Part shown: positions 39,292 to 48,184 of the stretch, piece by piece | How positions within the stretch are numbered: the stretch's first letter is position 1 | Layout: each line of letters begins with the position of its first letter | NCBI RefSeq assembly: GCF_014203535.1 | Contig: NZ_JACHJI010000010.1 | Location: forward strand, 124,001-188,000 | Length of the DNA stretch: 64,000 bases | Origin: Streptomyces griseomycini | GTDB lineage: Bacteria > Actinomycetota > Actinomycetes > Streptomycetales > Streptomycetaceae | Direction: 5' to 3' | Notes under the pieces: generated by a model | The model's database searches: none | What the model saw: the letters and a program-made list of their open reading frames with translations, nothing else | What the model was told of the DNA's origin: nothing | Made by a program: the position numbers and the translations under genes

Positions 39292-39737
39292 GCCGGATCC
39301 CCCTTCTCGCACGCCTGTACCGCGAACGTGACGTCGACGCTACGGTGTGTGCTCGACCGAGGTGAGGGCTTTGGCGTTTTCCGGGGGAATATGCGACGGG
39401 GCCGGCTCCGCGCTGGTAGGGTCCGCGCTTCCGCGCGGCACCCGGGGCTGACCGGCCCGTGAGGGCGGGGCCGGCCCCGGTGCGGATGGTGGGCCGGCCC
39501 GGCCGCGGGCCCCATTGTGGTCGCCCCGGCACCACCGGGACCACGGGTGAACGGCCACCTCCGTGTGCGCGCCGCGCACACCCCGCGCGCGCCACCGCGC
39601 GTCCGCTCGCGTCACATGGAGGCCGTCCGGCGGGGTAGGCGCAGCCGGGACCCTCCGTCCGGCGGGTCCCGCGTCATTTCGCCGGCCGACGGCGACGATA
39701 CTGGCAGGAGCACGTGCCCCCGCTCACCACTGGACCC
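39292..39737. other. 446-bp divergent promoter region
   Basis: Separates the roadblock operon (minus) from the coiled-coil protein gene (plus). An AT-richer patch (TTTTCCGGGGGAATATG, ~39376) is the likely roadblock promoter. No additional gene is supported. Confidence 0.5.
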
Positions 39738-40910
39738 ATGTCGACCTCCCCCGCAGCCCGTCCCACCACTCCTTCCACGGTCTGGCTGACCCGTGGCCGC
39801 CACGCCGGAACGACGGCCGAGGACGTACTCCGGCGCACCCTGCGCCGGCTCAAGGACAGTCAGGACATCGACGACTTCCTGGAGGTCCCCGAACCCGCGG
39901 CCTCCCCGTACCGGGTCTTCGAGTCCCGCGTGCGGGTCGCCGGGGAGGTCACCGTGCGGGCCCGGCTGAGCCTCGCGCCCGGCGCGGAGGGGGGTCAGGA
40001 CTGGACGCTGGTCGCGGAGGCCACGCAGCCGTGGGACCGCTCCTGGCCGTCCCCGGCCGGCATGTTCTGGCCGCGGGAGCCGGACGCCGACTGGTGGCAC
40101 GACGCCGCGACGGGGCTGCGGCGGGGAGGGATCAACCCGCTCCCCGAGGACGACAAGGCCGTGCGGCGGCGGCTGCGCGACTGCGCGCGTGACGCGTGGC
40201 ACCTCCATGTCGTCGTCCATGAGGCGATGACCACGGACGAGCGCGGTCGGGTGCCGCTCGCGCACTGGCTGCCGCCGGGTCTGCGGCACCGCGTCGTGGA
40301 GCACCGGGCCGCGCCGCAGCAGGCGCGGGTGGTGAACTGGGCGCTGCGGGAGTTCGGCGTGGAGGTGCCGCGCGGAGGTGCGGTGGTGCTGCCCGGCGGC
40401 CCCGCCCCGGAGGGCTACGACGCCGGGGACTTCTCCGTGCGCGCGGTCTTCCTGGACGGTACGGAGCCCACCGATCTCGTCGAGGCCGTGACCCGGTTCG
40501 ACGCGCTGCCGCGTCCGCTGCCGGACGGCGCTCAGGACGCCCTGACCGCGCTGCGGGAGGACTGGCGGCTGCTGACGCTCGAGGAGGAGCTCGCCCGCGA
40601 ACGCGAGCTGGTGGCCATGTACGCCGAGGCGCTGGACGCCATGACGAAGTCCCGGGACCTGTACCGGGAGGCCGCCGAGCGCGCGCACGAGGCGCTGGCC
40701 GCGTACCGGGAGTCGGCCGAGGTGCCGGGGAACCGGCAGCAGCCGGACTCCCGGACGGCCGTCTCCCCCCTGCAGCAGCTGACCCGCGCGCTGGACCGGC
40801 TGAAGGGCGGCACCAGGGCCCGGCGTCCCGCGGCGCACGAGGACGCCGAGGCGCCGGCCGCGTCGCGGTCGGCCGCGTCCGAAGCGCAGTCGGCGGCGTC
40901 CGACCGATAG
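39738..40910 (+). CDS. uncharacterised protein with C-terminal coiled coil
   Basis: The 390-residue protein is not one I recognise. Residues ~15-250 form a compact acidic region rich in Trp (EATQPWDRSWPSPAGMFWPR, PDADWWHDAATGLRRGGINP). Residues ~280-335 are predicted coiled coil (LEEELARERELVAMYAEALD, AMTKSRDLYREAAERAHEAL). The last ~50 residues are Ala/Ser-rich and probably disordered. No signal peptide or membrane segment. The ATG at 39738 has a weak binding site; GTG at 39714 after AGGAG is possible. It is divergent from the roadblock operon, but a shared function is only a guess. Confidence 0.75.
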   Translation: MSTSPAARPTTPSTVWLTRGRHAGTTAEDVLRRTLRRLKDSQDIDDFLEVPEPAASPYRVFESRVRVAGEVTVRARLSLAPGAEGGQDWTLVAEATQPWDRSWPSPAGMFWPREPDADWWHDAATGLRRGGINPLPEDDKAVRRRLRDCARDAWHLHVVVHEAMTTDERGRVPLAHWLPPGLRHRVVEHRAAPQQARVVNWALREFGVEVPRGGAVVLPGGPAPEGYDAGDFSVRAVFLDGTEPTDLVEAVTRFDALPRPLPDGAQDALTALREDWRLLTLEEELARERELVAMYAEALDAMTKSRDLYREAAERAHEALAAYRESAEVPGNRQQPDSRTAVSPLQQLTRALDRLKGGTRARRPAAHEDAEAPAASRSAASEAQSAASDR

Positions 40911-41356
40911 CCGGTTCCGGATCAGGCGGACCGGCCTCCGCTCCGACGGTGGCGCGGGTGCGGGACCGGGCCCGTGCCCCGGTCGGAGCGGTCACCCCGG
41001 CGCGCGCCGTGCCCCGGGCGCCGGCCGGACCGCCCGGCGCCCGCAAGACCTCTTCGCGGCAGCGTGCCGACCACGGCCCTCGTGCGCTCGGGCGCCTGTT
41101 CCCGCTCGGCCCCCTGCGGGAGACCGAGGCCTCTCCGGCCCGTCGCCGGGCGCCCCACAGGGCGTTGCCCGTCGGCTGGGCCATCGGGATGACCTGCGGC
41201 GATCCGGTGTTCCGCCGGGATCTCACGGGGCATCGGACGCGGGCGCGCCTGTCCGGTTCCCGGCGGCCATACCGGCGTCGGGAGGGGGAATCCGCTCGGA
41301 GGAAGCCCGTGCCGGGACGAGGTCCTCGGCACGGGCCCCGGAAGGAGGGCAGTCCG
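40911..41356. other. 446-bp region without a supported gene
   Basis: Only Arg/Pro/Gly-rich shadow ORFs are present on both strands. The end carries GAAGGAGG, the ribosome binding site of the next gene. Confidence 0.5.
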
Positions 41357-41683
41357 TTGGAGACGACCACCGTGGTGCTCGTGGTCGCCGCGGTCCTCGC
41401 GGCCGTCGTGCTGGCCGGCGCCGTCGCGGTCCTGGTGCGACTGGTCCGTACGCGACGGGAGTTGCGCCGCGCCGGTCTGCCCACGGGGCCGCGCTGGGTC
41501 TTCTGGGGCGCGGTCCTCTACCTGGTGCTGCCGGCCGACCTGGTGCCCGACCCGGTCTTCCTGGACGACATCGGCGTCCTCCTGCTCGCTCTGCGCGCCG
41601 TGCGCGGCCCCCTCGGCGCGAAGGGGCTCGGAGCGGCGTCCCGGCGTCCGGACCACCGATCCGTCGATGACTACGCACCGTGA
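41357..41683 (+). CDS. DUF1232 (YkvA-like) membrane protein
   Basis: The 108-residue protein has an N-terminal membrane segment (residues ~5-30, VVLVVAAVLAAVVLAGAVAV), a basic loop, then the DUF1232 core PRWVFWGAVLYLVLPADLVPD and FLDDIGVLLLALRAVR. The acidic LPxDLxPD motif is characteristic. The family is poorly understood. The start is a TTG at 41357, chosen because GAAGGAGG lies 8 nt upstream and no ATG or GTG fits. TTG starts are uncommon in Streptomyces. Confidence 0.78.
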   Translation: METTTVVLVVAAVLAAVVLAGAVAVLVRLVRTRRELRRAGLPTGPRWVFWGAVLYLVLPADLVPDPVFLDDIGVLLLALRAVRGPLGAKGLGAASRRPDHRSVDDYAP

Positions 41684-41803
41684 GGAAACCAACCACCCGT
41701 TCGATTCGTATAAGTCTCTGGAAAGCAAAAGAAGTCGGCGGACCAGGCGACGGCGGACAGGTGGCCGCCGCTTGATCGGCGCAGCACCGACGAGGGAGAG
41801 ACG

Positions 41804-41995
41804 ATGCAACCGTTCGCGCTCAACTACGCACGCCCGGCAGCGGAGTTGGCGGTTGCCACTCCGTACGCGTATGACTCCGGACTGCAGTTGAACGTACTCG
41901 TCGACGGGCGGATCGCGGCCTGCGACCACGCGCTGTTGCGCGAGGTGGGGACCACGACGTCCACCGCGGGCTCCAAGACCCACTTCGACGACTGA
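41804..41995 (+). CDS. tgmA: graspetide precursor peptide (ATP-grasp-modified RiPP)
   Basis: The 63-residue precursor has the family leader motif PFALNYARPAAEL (3-15), then TPYAYDSGLQLNVLVDGR. Its C-terminal core, TTTSTAGSKTHFDD (50-63), contains four Thr, two Ser and one Lys as donors and two terminal Asp as acceptors for ester or amide crosslinks. These features identify the putative ATP-grasp-modified RiPP family. The ATG at 41804 follows GAGGGAGAG. The maturase gene starts 16 bp downstream, so the two are co-transcribed. The ring pattern cannot be deduced from sequence. Confidence 0.9.
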   Translation: MQPFALNYARPAAELAVATPYAYDSGLQLNVLVDGRIAACDHALLREVGTTTSTAGSKTHFDD

Positions 41996-42011
41996 ACGCG
42001 GACCGTAGACG

Positions 42012-42995
42012 ATGACCGTGCTGATCCTCACCTGTGAGGAGGACGTGACCGCCGACATGGTGGTCGTGCACCTGAACGGCTCGGGGGTGCCGGTGGTGCG
42101 CATCGACCCCGCCGATCTGACCGACGGCGTCTCGCTGTCCGGCGAGTTCGTCCACGGCCGCTTCCGCGGCCACCTGTCCGCCGGGGGGCGGCTGGTGAGC
42201 ATCAACGGGCTGCGGTCCGTGTGGGTGCGCCGGCCGGGCACCCCGGCCGGACGGGCGGCCCAGCCGTCCGCATGGCTGACCGAGGAGGCCTCACAGGCGC
42301 TCTACGGCATGCTGCGCGGCTCGGACGCGCGCTGGATGAACCACCCGGACGCGGCCCGGCAGGCCCGCCACAAGCCGTGGCAGCTGCGCCTGGCCCAGCG
42401 GTGCGGCCTGCCCGTGCCCGCCACGGTGATCACCACGTTCCCGCGCGCCGCCCGGGAGTTCGCGGAGCGCTTCCCGGACCTGGTGGTCAAACCGGTGTCG
42501 GGGGCGCATCCGCAGGACCCCCCGCGGGCGGTGCCGACCAGCCGGGTGGCGCCGGACACGGACTTCTCCGCCGTCGCGTTCGGGCCGACGCTGCTCCAGC
42601 GGCGGATCGCCAAGCGGGCCGACATCCGGCTCACCGTGGTGGGTGAACGGTTCCTGGCCGCCCGCAAGGCGACGGCACCGGACGCGGATCCGGCGGAGGT
42701 GGACGTGCGTTTCGCCGCCCCCGGGGCGCCGTGGGAGCCGGTCGAGGTCCCGCCGCGCACCGCCGACGCCGTCCGCGCCTACGTCCGGAGGGCCGAACTG
42801 ACGTACGGCGCTTTCGACTTCGCCGAGGACGCCGACGGGACGTGGTGGTTCCTGGAGTGCAACCAGTCGGGGCAGTTCGGGTTCGTGGAAGTGGAGACGG
42901 GGCAGCCGATCGCTCGGACCATCGCCGAGTGGCTGGCCCGCCCCGTTCCCGCGGCGCCTTCGGAGGCCGACGGGGCGAGCAGCACGCTGCGGTGA
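42012..42995 (+). CDS. tgmB: ATP-grasp ribosomal peptide maturase
   Basis: The 327-residue ATP-grasp ligase has an N-terminal domain beginning VLILTCEEDVTADMVVVHLN and GLRSVWVRRPGTPAGR (~60-75), typical of graspetide maturases. The ATP-grasp core follows: DLVVKPVSGAHPQ, DIRLTVVGERFLAARK, and Mg-binding FDFAEDADGTWWFLECNQSG near the C-terminus. It would activate core Asp side chains with ATP and couple them to Thr, Ser or Lys to make macrolactones or macrolactams. The start at 42012 has a weak ribosome binding site, so it probably depends on coupling with tgmA. No methyltransferase or protease gene adjoins it. Confidence 0.92.
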   Translation: MTVLILTCEEDVTADMVVVHLNGSGVPVVRIDPADLTDGVSLSGEFVHGRFRGHLSAGGRLVSINGLRSVWVRRPGTPAGRAAQPSAWLTEEASQALYGMLRGSDARWMNHPDAARQARHKPWQLRLAQRCGLPVPATVITTFPRAAREFAERFPDLVVKPVSGAHPQDPPRAVPTSRVAPDTDFSAVAFGPTLLQRRIAKRADIRLTVVGERFLAARKATAPDADPAEVDVRFAAPGAPWEPVEVPPRTADAVRAYVRRAELTYGAFDFAEDADGTWWFLECNQSGQFGFVEVETGQPIARTIAEWLARPVPAAPSEADGASSTLR

Positions 42996-43038
42996 GGGGC
43001 TGCCGCCCCCCGGCCACGCCGGGCCGCGGATCCCGCGG

Positions 43039-43254
43039 TCAGTGCGACCGCGGTCCGGGCAGCAGGGCGGTGCGCTGCCATCCGTTGCCCGGGGACTGCG
43101 GCCGGTCGAGGCCCGGGGCGTAGCCGGGGGACTGCAGGGGCCGCATGACCAGCTCCAGCTCCCTGCTCACGCGTTCGGCCTCGCGGCGGACCTGTGCGGG
43201 CACATCGCCGCACTCCGCGATGAGTCGGTCGTAGATGGGGGAATCCTGGAACAC
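43039..43254 (-). CDS. small conserved protein downstream of the graspetide genes
   Basis: The 71-residue protein from the GTG at 43254 reads VFQDSPIYDRLIAECGDVPA, then QVRREAERVSRELELVM and a Pro/Gly-rich end. The first 45 residues are amphipathic helices with a recognisable, widely seen Streptomyces pattern (SPIYDRLIAE.GDVPAQVR). No domain or function is known to me. It is convergent with tgmB (43-bp gap), so it is probably unrelated to peptide maturation. The ribosome binding site is weak. Confidence 0.65.
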   Translation of the reverse strand: MFQDSPIYDRLIAECGDVPAQVRREAERVSRELELVMRPLQSPGYAPGLDRPQSPGNGWQRTALLPGPRSH

Positions 43255-43416
43255 CCGACAACGTGCCTTTCTGTTCGTCGGCCCCGGTGCGGGGACGCGA
43301 CTGCCGAGTGTAGGCGCCCGTCCACCGCGACGTGGCGATTCCCCTGCACGAGTGGCACAGAGCGGACATCTCCCCCATATCTCGCTCAAGACGTTCCGCG
43401 CTCCCCCGCGGGTGGT

Positions 43417-43893
43417 TCACGCCCCCGTCGTGGAACCGGGACGGACGATCATCAGGACCGTGACGGTGGCCCACAGCAGGTTGAACACCCCGGTGAACAT
43501 GGCCAGCTGCACCGTGCCGTGCCGGTCGACGGGCCGGTGCCCGGTCAGCTGCCCGATGAGTTCGTCCTGGCGGGGCAGCACGAAGGCGAGCAGGACGCCG
43601 GCCGCCGCCGCGGTCAGGGCGATCGACGTGACGAGCCAGCCGTCGCCCAGCACCCCCATCGCCAGGGCCGTGGCGAATCCGAGGAGGGGTACCGCGATCC
43701 CGATGCGGGCGTAGACCCGGCAGATGCGGTGGAGCAGCTCGACGGTGGTCACCGCGGTGGCGGCGGGCCCACCGCCCCCGGCCGGGACCGCCGCCCGGCG
43801 CACGGCCGGCGGGAACATGCTCGCCGCGACGGTCACGGGACCGACGGCGACGATGGCGGCCAGGACGTGGAGGGACAGCAGGAGCTTGGTCAC
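43417..43893 (-). CDS. DUF2269-like integral membrane protein
   Basis: The 158-residue protein has four hydrophobic segments: LLLSLHVLAAIVAVGPVTVA (~4-23), a second near 60-80 (IGIAVPLLGFATALAMGVLG), a third (~88-108) and a fourth (MFTGVFNLLWATVTVLMIV, ~132-150). A conserved His in the first segment is typical of DUF2269 and related heme- or quinone-associated proteins. The GTG at 43893 is preferred over the ATG at 43908 because AAAGGG precedes it. Divergent from the GlxA-type regulator. Function unknown. Confidence 0.75.
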   Translation of the reverse strand: MTKLLLSLHVLAAIVAVGPVTVAASMFPPAVRRAAVPAGGGGPAATAVTTVELLHRICRVYARIGIAVPLLGFATALAMGVLGDGWLVTSIALTAAAAGVLLAFVLPRQDELIGQLTGHRPVDRHGTVQLAMFTGVFNLLWATVTVLMIVRPGSTTGA

Positions 43894-44082
43894 CGGGACC
43901 CTTTCCATGGTGCGATCAGTGGTGGCGGGCTCACGCTAAGCGGCCCGTCGGGCGCCCCCCAGAGGCTGAAACGACAGGTTCCAACGGATTCCCGCCAACA
44001 CCCCTGACCGGTGCTTTCCACTCCTCGTCCCTCCGGTGCCCCGGCCCGCGCGGACGGCGGGAACCCGCTTATCGTGGCGGTC

Positions 44083-45054
44083 ATGCACTCCGTGGCGATT
44101 CTGGTTCTCGATCGGGTCGTGCCGTTCGACATGGCGGCGCCCATGCAGGTCTTCGACTGGACGCGGCTGCCCGACGGCCGGCGCCCCTACCGGGTCCGCC
44201 TGTGCGCCGAGACGCCGGAGGTGTCCGCGGACGGCGGTCTGACCCTGCGCGTCGACCGGGGGCTGGAGGCGCTGGCGGACGCCGACACGGTCATCGTCCC
44301 GGGGCGCGCCGAAGACGCCCCGCCGCTCTCGCCCGCCGTGCTCGCGGCGCTGCGCCGGGCGGCCGAGGCGGGCACCCGGATCGCCTCGGTGTGCGTGGGT
44401 GCCTTCGTGCTGGCGGAGGCCGGACTGCTGGACGGGCTCCGCGCCACCACCCACTGGGTGGCCGCCGAGAAGCTCGCCTCCTCCTTCCCGCTCGTGGAGG
44501 TGCAGCCGGACGTGCTGTACGTCGACAACGGCCAGATCCTCACCTCGGCCGGCGCCGCCGCCGCACTGGACATGTGCCTGCACATGATCCGCCGGGACCT
44601 GGGCTCGGTCGTGGCCGCGAACGCGGCCCGGATGTCGGTCATGCCGCTGGAACGGGAGGGCGGTCAGGCCCAGTTCATCGTGCACGAGCACCCGCCCGTG
44701 CCCCGCGGCTCGGACCTGGAGCCCCTGCTGGACTGGATCGAGGACAATCTGGCGCACGAGGTCACGCTCGCCGCCATGGCCGCGCGCGCCGGGATGAGCG
44801 AGCGTACCTTCAGCCGCCGTTTCCGCGAGCAGACGGGCACCACGCCGTTGCAGTGGCTGCTGCGGGCGCGCATCAGGCGCGCCCAGTACCTGCTGGAGAA
44901 CAGCGACCACACCGTCGAACGGATCGGCCGGCAGGCCGGGTTCGGTTCGCCCACGGCGTTCCGTGAGCGGTTCCGCAAGGTGGTGGGCACCACGCCGTAC
45001 GCCTACCGCTCGGCGTTCCACGGCAGGCGCACCGCCCCCGCGACGGGTTCGTGA
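44083..45054 (+). CDS. GlxA-family regulator (DJ-1/PfpI domain plus AraC HTH)
   Basis: The 323-residue protein has an N-terminal DJ-1/PfpI-like domain (~1-190: MHSVAILVLDRVVPFDMAAP, ADTVIVPGR, and the elbow ASVCVGAFVLAEAGLLDG with Cys105). A C-terminal AraC HTH follows (~215-315: SERTFSRRFREQTGTTPLQW, ERIGRQAGFGSPTAFRERF). GlxA-type regulators respond to small molecules; a GlxA orthologue in Streptomyces affects development and morphology, but many paralogues exist. The ATG at 44083 has a weak binding site. A hairpin covers its stop codon. Confidence 0.9.
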   Translation: MHSVAILVLDRVVPFDMAAPMQVFDWTRLPDGRRPYRVRLCAETPEVSADGGLTLRVDRGLEALADADTVIVPGRAEDAPPLSPAVLAALRRAAEAGTRIASVCVGAFVLAEAGLLDGLRATTHWVAAEKLASSFPLVEVQPDVLYVDNGQILTSAGAAAALDMCLHMIRRDLGSVVAANAARMSVMPLEREGGQAQFIVHEHPPVPRGSDLEPLLDWIEDNLAHEVTLAAMAARAGMSERTFSRRFREQTGTTPLQWLLRARIRRAQYLLENSDHTVERIGRQAGFGSPTAFRERFRKVVGTTPYAYRSAFHGRRTAPATGS

Positions 45055-45079
45055 CCGGCCCGTCGCGGGGGCCGGTCAC
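45051..45079. terminator. bidirectional terminator overlapping the regulator stop
   Basis: Perfect 11-bp stem GTGACCGGCCC/GGGCCGGTCAC with a 7-nt loop. The left arm includes the TGA of the GlxA-type gene, and the hairpin also faces the convergent DUF5133 gene. Confidence 0.75.
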
Positions 45080-45097
45080 GAGCCCGGTGGAACGGGA

Positions 45098-45355
45098 TCA
45101 GACGGCCAGGGGCAGGCCGCTCTCCCCGTCCGGGTCCGCGGCCCGGCCGGCCGCGGACCGCTCCTGTGCGAGCAGGTTGTCCGCCCGTGCGACGGCGTCG
45201 TGGATGCTGGACGTTCCCGTCATCACGCAGAGCGTGTAGCTGACGTCCTCCAGTTCCCGCGCCACCGCAGGCGAGTGCCTCTCCGCCTGCGCGATCTGCA
45301 GCGTCGCATACCGCGTCAGCAGCCCTCTGACGACCTTCGGATCCGGTACGAGCAC
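45098..45355 (-). CDS. DUF5133-domain protein
   Basis: The 85-residue protein contains LVPDPKVVRGLLTRYATLQI, ELEDVSYTLCVMTGTSSIHD and ARADNLLAQERSA. The D.(A/S)YTLCV.TGT signature is that of the Streptomyces DUF5133 family, mostly helical and of unknown function. The GTG at 45355 lies 7 nt after GAGAGGGG; a longer frame to 45442 lacks family similarity. It is downstream of nothing in its own direction and appears monocistronic. Confidence 0.82.
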   Translation of the reverse strand: MLVPDPKVVRGLLTRYATLQIAQAERHSPAVARELEDVSYTLCVMTGTSSIHDAVARADNLLAQERSAAGRAADPDGESGLPLAV

Positions 45356-45466
45356 GAAGCGCCCCTCTCTGGTTTTCGCTGCGTATGCCCGAGCCAGGCG
45401 GAAGCATTCACCCCTTTTACTCGACTGGTCGTAATTGACCAAAAACTTTCGCCTGCTGACCGGACG

Positions 45467-47236
45467 TCAGGCCACCTGACCGCTGTGCAGCGCCGTGTAC
45501 GCCCCGCCCCGCCGCAGGAGTTCCTCGTGGGTGCCGATCTCCTGGATCCGGCCCTCCCCCATGACCACGATCCGGTCGGCGCCGCGCACGGTGGACAGCC
45601 GGTGCGCCACGACGAACGTGGTGCGCCCGCGCAGCAGCCGGGCGAGCGCCTCCTGCACCAGCGCCTCCGAACGGGTGTCGAGCGCCGAGGTCGCCTCGTC
45701 CAGGACGAGCACCTTGGGGTCCCTGATCAGGGCGCGGGCGATGGCGAGGCGCTGCCGCTGCCCGCCGGACAGCCGTGCGCCGCGCTCCCCGACCACGGTG
45801 TCGAGGCCCTGCGGCAGCCGGTCGACGAACTCCAGCGCGTTGGCGTCCCGCAGCGCGGCCCGCACCGTCTCCTCGTCGGCGTCGTCCATGCCGTAGGCGA
45901 CGTTCTCCCGGATCGTGCCGTCGAACAGGATCGACTCCTGGGGCACGACCGACAGGAAGCGCCGGTAGGTGCGCAGATCGAGGCTGTTCATGTCGGTGCC
46001 GTCGAGCAGCAGCCGGCCCGAGGTCGGACGGATGAAGCCGATGACGAGGTTCAGCACGGTGGACTTGCCCGCCCCGGAGGCGCCCACGAGGGCGATGGTC
46101 TCGCCGGGCGCGACGTCGAGGGTGAAGTCGCGCACCGCGGGGCGCCCGTCCGCCTCGTACGCGTGGCCGACGCCCTCGAAGGTGATCGCGCCGCGCAGTG
46201 CGGTGAGCTCCGCCTTGCCCTCGTTGTCCTCCAGTTCGGGCGCCTGGAGGACCTCACCGACCGAGCGGACGGACTCCAGTCCCTTGGTGATGACCGGGGC
46301 CAGCCCGGCGAGCGTGGTCGTCGAGTTGGTGAGCGTGGTCAGGAAGGCGCTGAGCATCACGACGTCGCCGGCGGTGACGCCCCAGACGTCGTAGTACGAG
46401 ACGAGCGCCGCGCCGGCCAGCACGGCCACGCCCACCACGTTGAGGACGACCCAGGCCAGCGAGCCGAACCGGCCGTTGACCAGGTCCAGGCGCATCCCGG
46501 AGGTGAGCAGCCGGTCCAGGGTGCCGTTCATCCGGCGCAGGGCCTTGCCCTCCAGACCGTGGGCACGGGTGACCGGGATGAGCCGGGTCATCTCCGTGAC
46601 CCGGGAGGACAGCGCCTCCACCTCGTGGCGGAAGTGCTCGTTGTGGGTGCGCAGCCGGGCCCTCAACCGGGCGATGAGCAGGGCCGCGGCGGGCACGACG
46701 ACGAGGAAGACGGGGAGGAACTCCGGGGTGCGGACGGCGATGATGAGGAGTCCGCCGGCGAGCACGGTGAGCGCGCCGAGACCGGTCTCCGCGGTCTGCT
46801 GCACCATCTGCTCGACGGTCTCCACGTCCCGGACGACCTTGGCCTGGAGCACTCCGGCGCTGACGCGGGAGTGGTAGCCGATGGAGAGCTGCTGCATGCG
46901 CGTGCACAGGGCGGAGCGCAGCGCGGTGCCCATGCGGCGGACGCTGCCGTAGAGGAGACGGACGTACAGGACGTGCAGCGGGTAGTTGACCAGCAGGATG
47001 GCCATGATGACGCCGGTGCTGGTCCAGAGCCGGGATATCGGCTGGTGCTGCACGACGGTGTCGATGATGGACGCGGTGATCAGCGGCAGCAGCCAGACGG
47101 GGCTGTGCTTGACCGTGAAGACGCCGACCGCGGCCGCCAGTCGGCCGCGGTCGGCGCGGAACAGATAGGCGAGGGTGCGGATCGGGTGCTCGCCCCGGTA
47201 GCGGTGGTCGAGCGGTCTTTCCAGCGACGACGCCAT
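45467..47236 (-). CDS. ABC exporter, fused permease and ATPase (type IV half-transporter)
   Basis: The 589-residue half-transporter has six membrane helices (residues ~30-310), including ASIIDTVVQHQPISRLW and the coupling region near SVRRMGTALRSALCTRMQQL. The ATPase has Walker A GASGAGKST, Q-loop VVPQESILFD, signature LSGGQRQRLAIARAL, Walker B VLVLDEATSALD and switch His in FVVAHRLSTV. It probably forms a homodimer, as no partner half-transporter is present. The substrate is unknown; lipids, peptides or drugs are typical. The ATG at 47236 follows GGGGAGGACC. The graspetide genes are 2.5 kb away and not co-transcribed, so a link to peptide export is speculative. Confidence 0.9.
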   Translation of the reverse strand: MASSLERPLDHRYRGEHPIRTLAYLFRADRGRLAAAVGVFTVKHSPVWLLPLITASIIDTVVQHQPISRLWTSTGVIMAILLVNYPLHVLYVRLLYGSVRRMGTALRSALCTRMQQLSIGYHSRVSAGVLQAKVVRDVETVEQMVQQTAETGLGALTVLAGGLLIIAVRTPEFLPVFLVVVPAAALLIARLRARLRTHNEHFRHEVEALSSRVTEMTRLIPVTRAHGLEGKALRRMNGTLDRLLTSGMRLDLVNGRFGSLAWVVLNVVGVAVLAGAALVSYYDVWGVTAGDVVMLSAFLTTLTNSTTTLAGLAPVITKGLESVRSVGEVLQAPELEDNEGKAELTALRGAITFEGVGHAYEADGRPAVRDFTLDVAPGETIALVGASGAGKSTVLNLVIGFIRPTSGRLLLDGTDMNSLDLRTYRRFLSVVPQESILFDGTIRENVAYGMDDADEETVRAALRDANALEFVDRLPQGLDTVVGERGARLSGGQRQRLAIARALIRDPKVLVLDEATSALDTRSEALVQEALARLLRGRTTFVVAHRLSTVRGADRIVVMGEGRIQEIGTHEELLRRGGAYTALHSGQVA

Positions 47237-47326
47237 CGGTGGTGGTCCTCCCCTGTGAGCCGTGGGCCTGTGGGCCTGTGAGCCGTCGTGCGGCAAGCGT
47301 TCTCCCCGGATGGCCCGGAACCGGCC

Positions 47327-48184
47327 TCAGGCCGCGTCCAGTTCCGCGACCTCGTCGGCCGTGAGCACGAGGTCGGCGGCGCCCGCCGAGTCGCGGACGG
47401 ACTCCGGCCGGCTCGCACCCGGAATCGGCACGACCACCGGTGACCTGGCCAGCATCCAGGCCAGGCACACCCGGTGCGGACTCACCCCGTGGGTCTCGGC
47501 GATCCGCGCGAACGGGGCGTACGCCGAGCCCAGTCCGGCGGCCCGGGAGATGCCGCCGAAGGGGCTCCAGGGCAGGAACGCGATGCCGAGTGCGTCGCAC
47601 AGCTCCAGCTCCGGCTCGCTGGAGCGGAAGGCCGGGGAGAACTGGTTCTGCACGGAGACCAGCCGCCCGCCGAGGATCTCGTCGGCCTGCCGGATCTGCT
47701 CCGGGTCGGCGTTGGAGACGCCGGCCATGCGGATCTTGCCCTCGTCCAGCAGTTCGCGCACCGCGCCGACGGACTCGGCGTACGGGACGCGGGGGTCGGG
47801 CCGGTGGAACTGGTAGAGCCCGATGGCCTCCACACCGAGCCGGCGCAGGGACTCCTCGCAGGCTCTCCTCAGGTGGCCGGGGCTGCCGTCCAGCGTCCAG
47901 CTGCCGTCACCGGGGCGCAGATGACCGCCCTTGGTGGCGACCAGGACGTCGCCGCCCCGGTCGTGGGCGGCGAGCGCCTTGGCGATCAGGGTCTCGTTGT
48001 GGCCGACCTCGTCGGCGTCCCGGTGGTAGGCGTCCGCGGTGTCGATCAGCGTGACGCCGGCGTCCAGCGCGGCGCGGAGGGTGGCGAGGGAACGGGCCTC
48101 GTCCGGCCTCCCCTCGATCGACATGGGCATGGCGCCCAGTCCGATCGCGCTGACCTCTACCTCACCGATGCGGCGGGTGTGCAT
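47327..48184 (-). CDS. aldo/keto reductase
   Basis: The 285-residue NADPH-dependent reductase has Asp (~43) and Tyr in LIDTADAYHRDADEVGHNE, Lys in VLVATKGGHLRPG and His in IGLYQFHRPDPRVPYAES, completing the tetrad. The TIM-barrel order and the C-terminal IPGASRPESV (cofactor phosphate) fit. The loop sequences suggest a non-YghZ, oxidoreductase-of-unknown-substrate subgroup, distinct from the 4930 enzyme. The ATG at 48184 follows GGAAGAGG. It lies 91 bp upstream of the ABC exporter, opposite the Gfo/Idh oxidoreductase. Confidence 0.9.
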   Translation of the reverse strand: MHTRRIGEVEVSAIGLGAMPMSIEGRPDEARSLATLRAALDAGVTLIDTADAYHRDADEVGHNETLIAKALAAHDRGGDVLVATKGGHLRPGDGSWTLDGSPGHLRRACEESLRRLGVEAIGLYQFHRPDPRVPYAESVGAVRELLDEGKIRMAGVSNADPEQIRQADEILGGRLVSVQNQFSPAFRSSEPELELCDALGIAFLPWSPFGGISRAAGLGSAYAPFARIAETHGVSPHRVCLAWMLARSPVVVPIPGASRPESVRDSAGAADLVLTADEVAELDAA

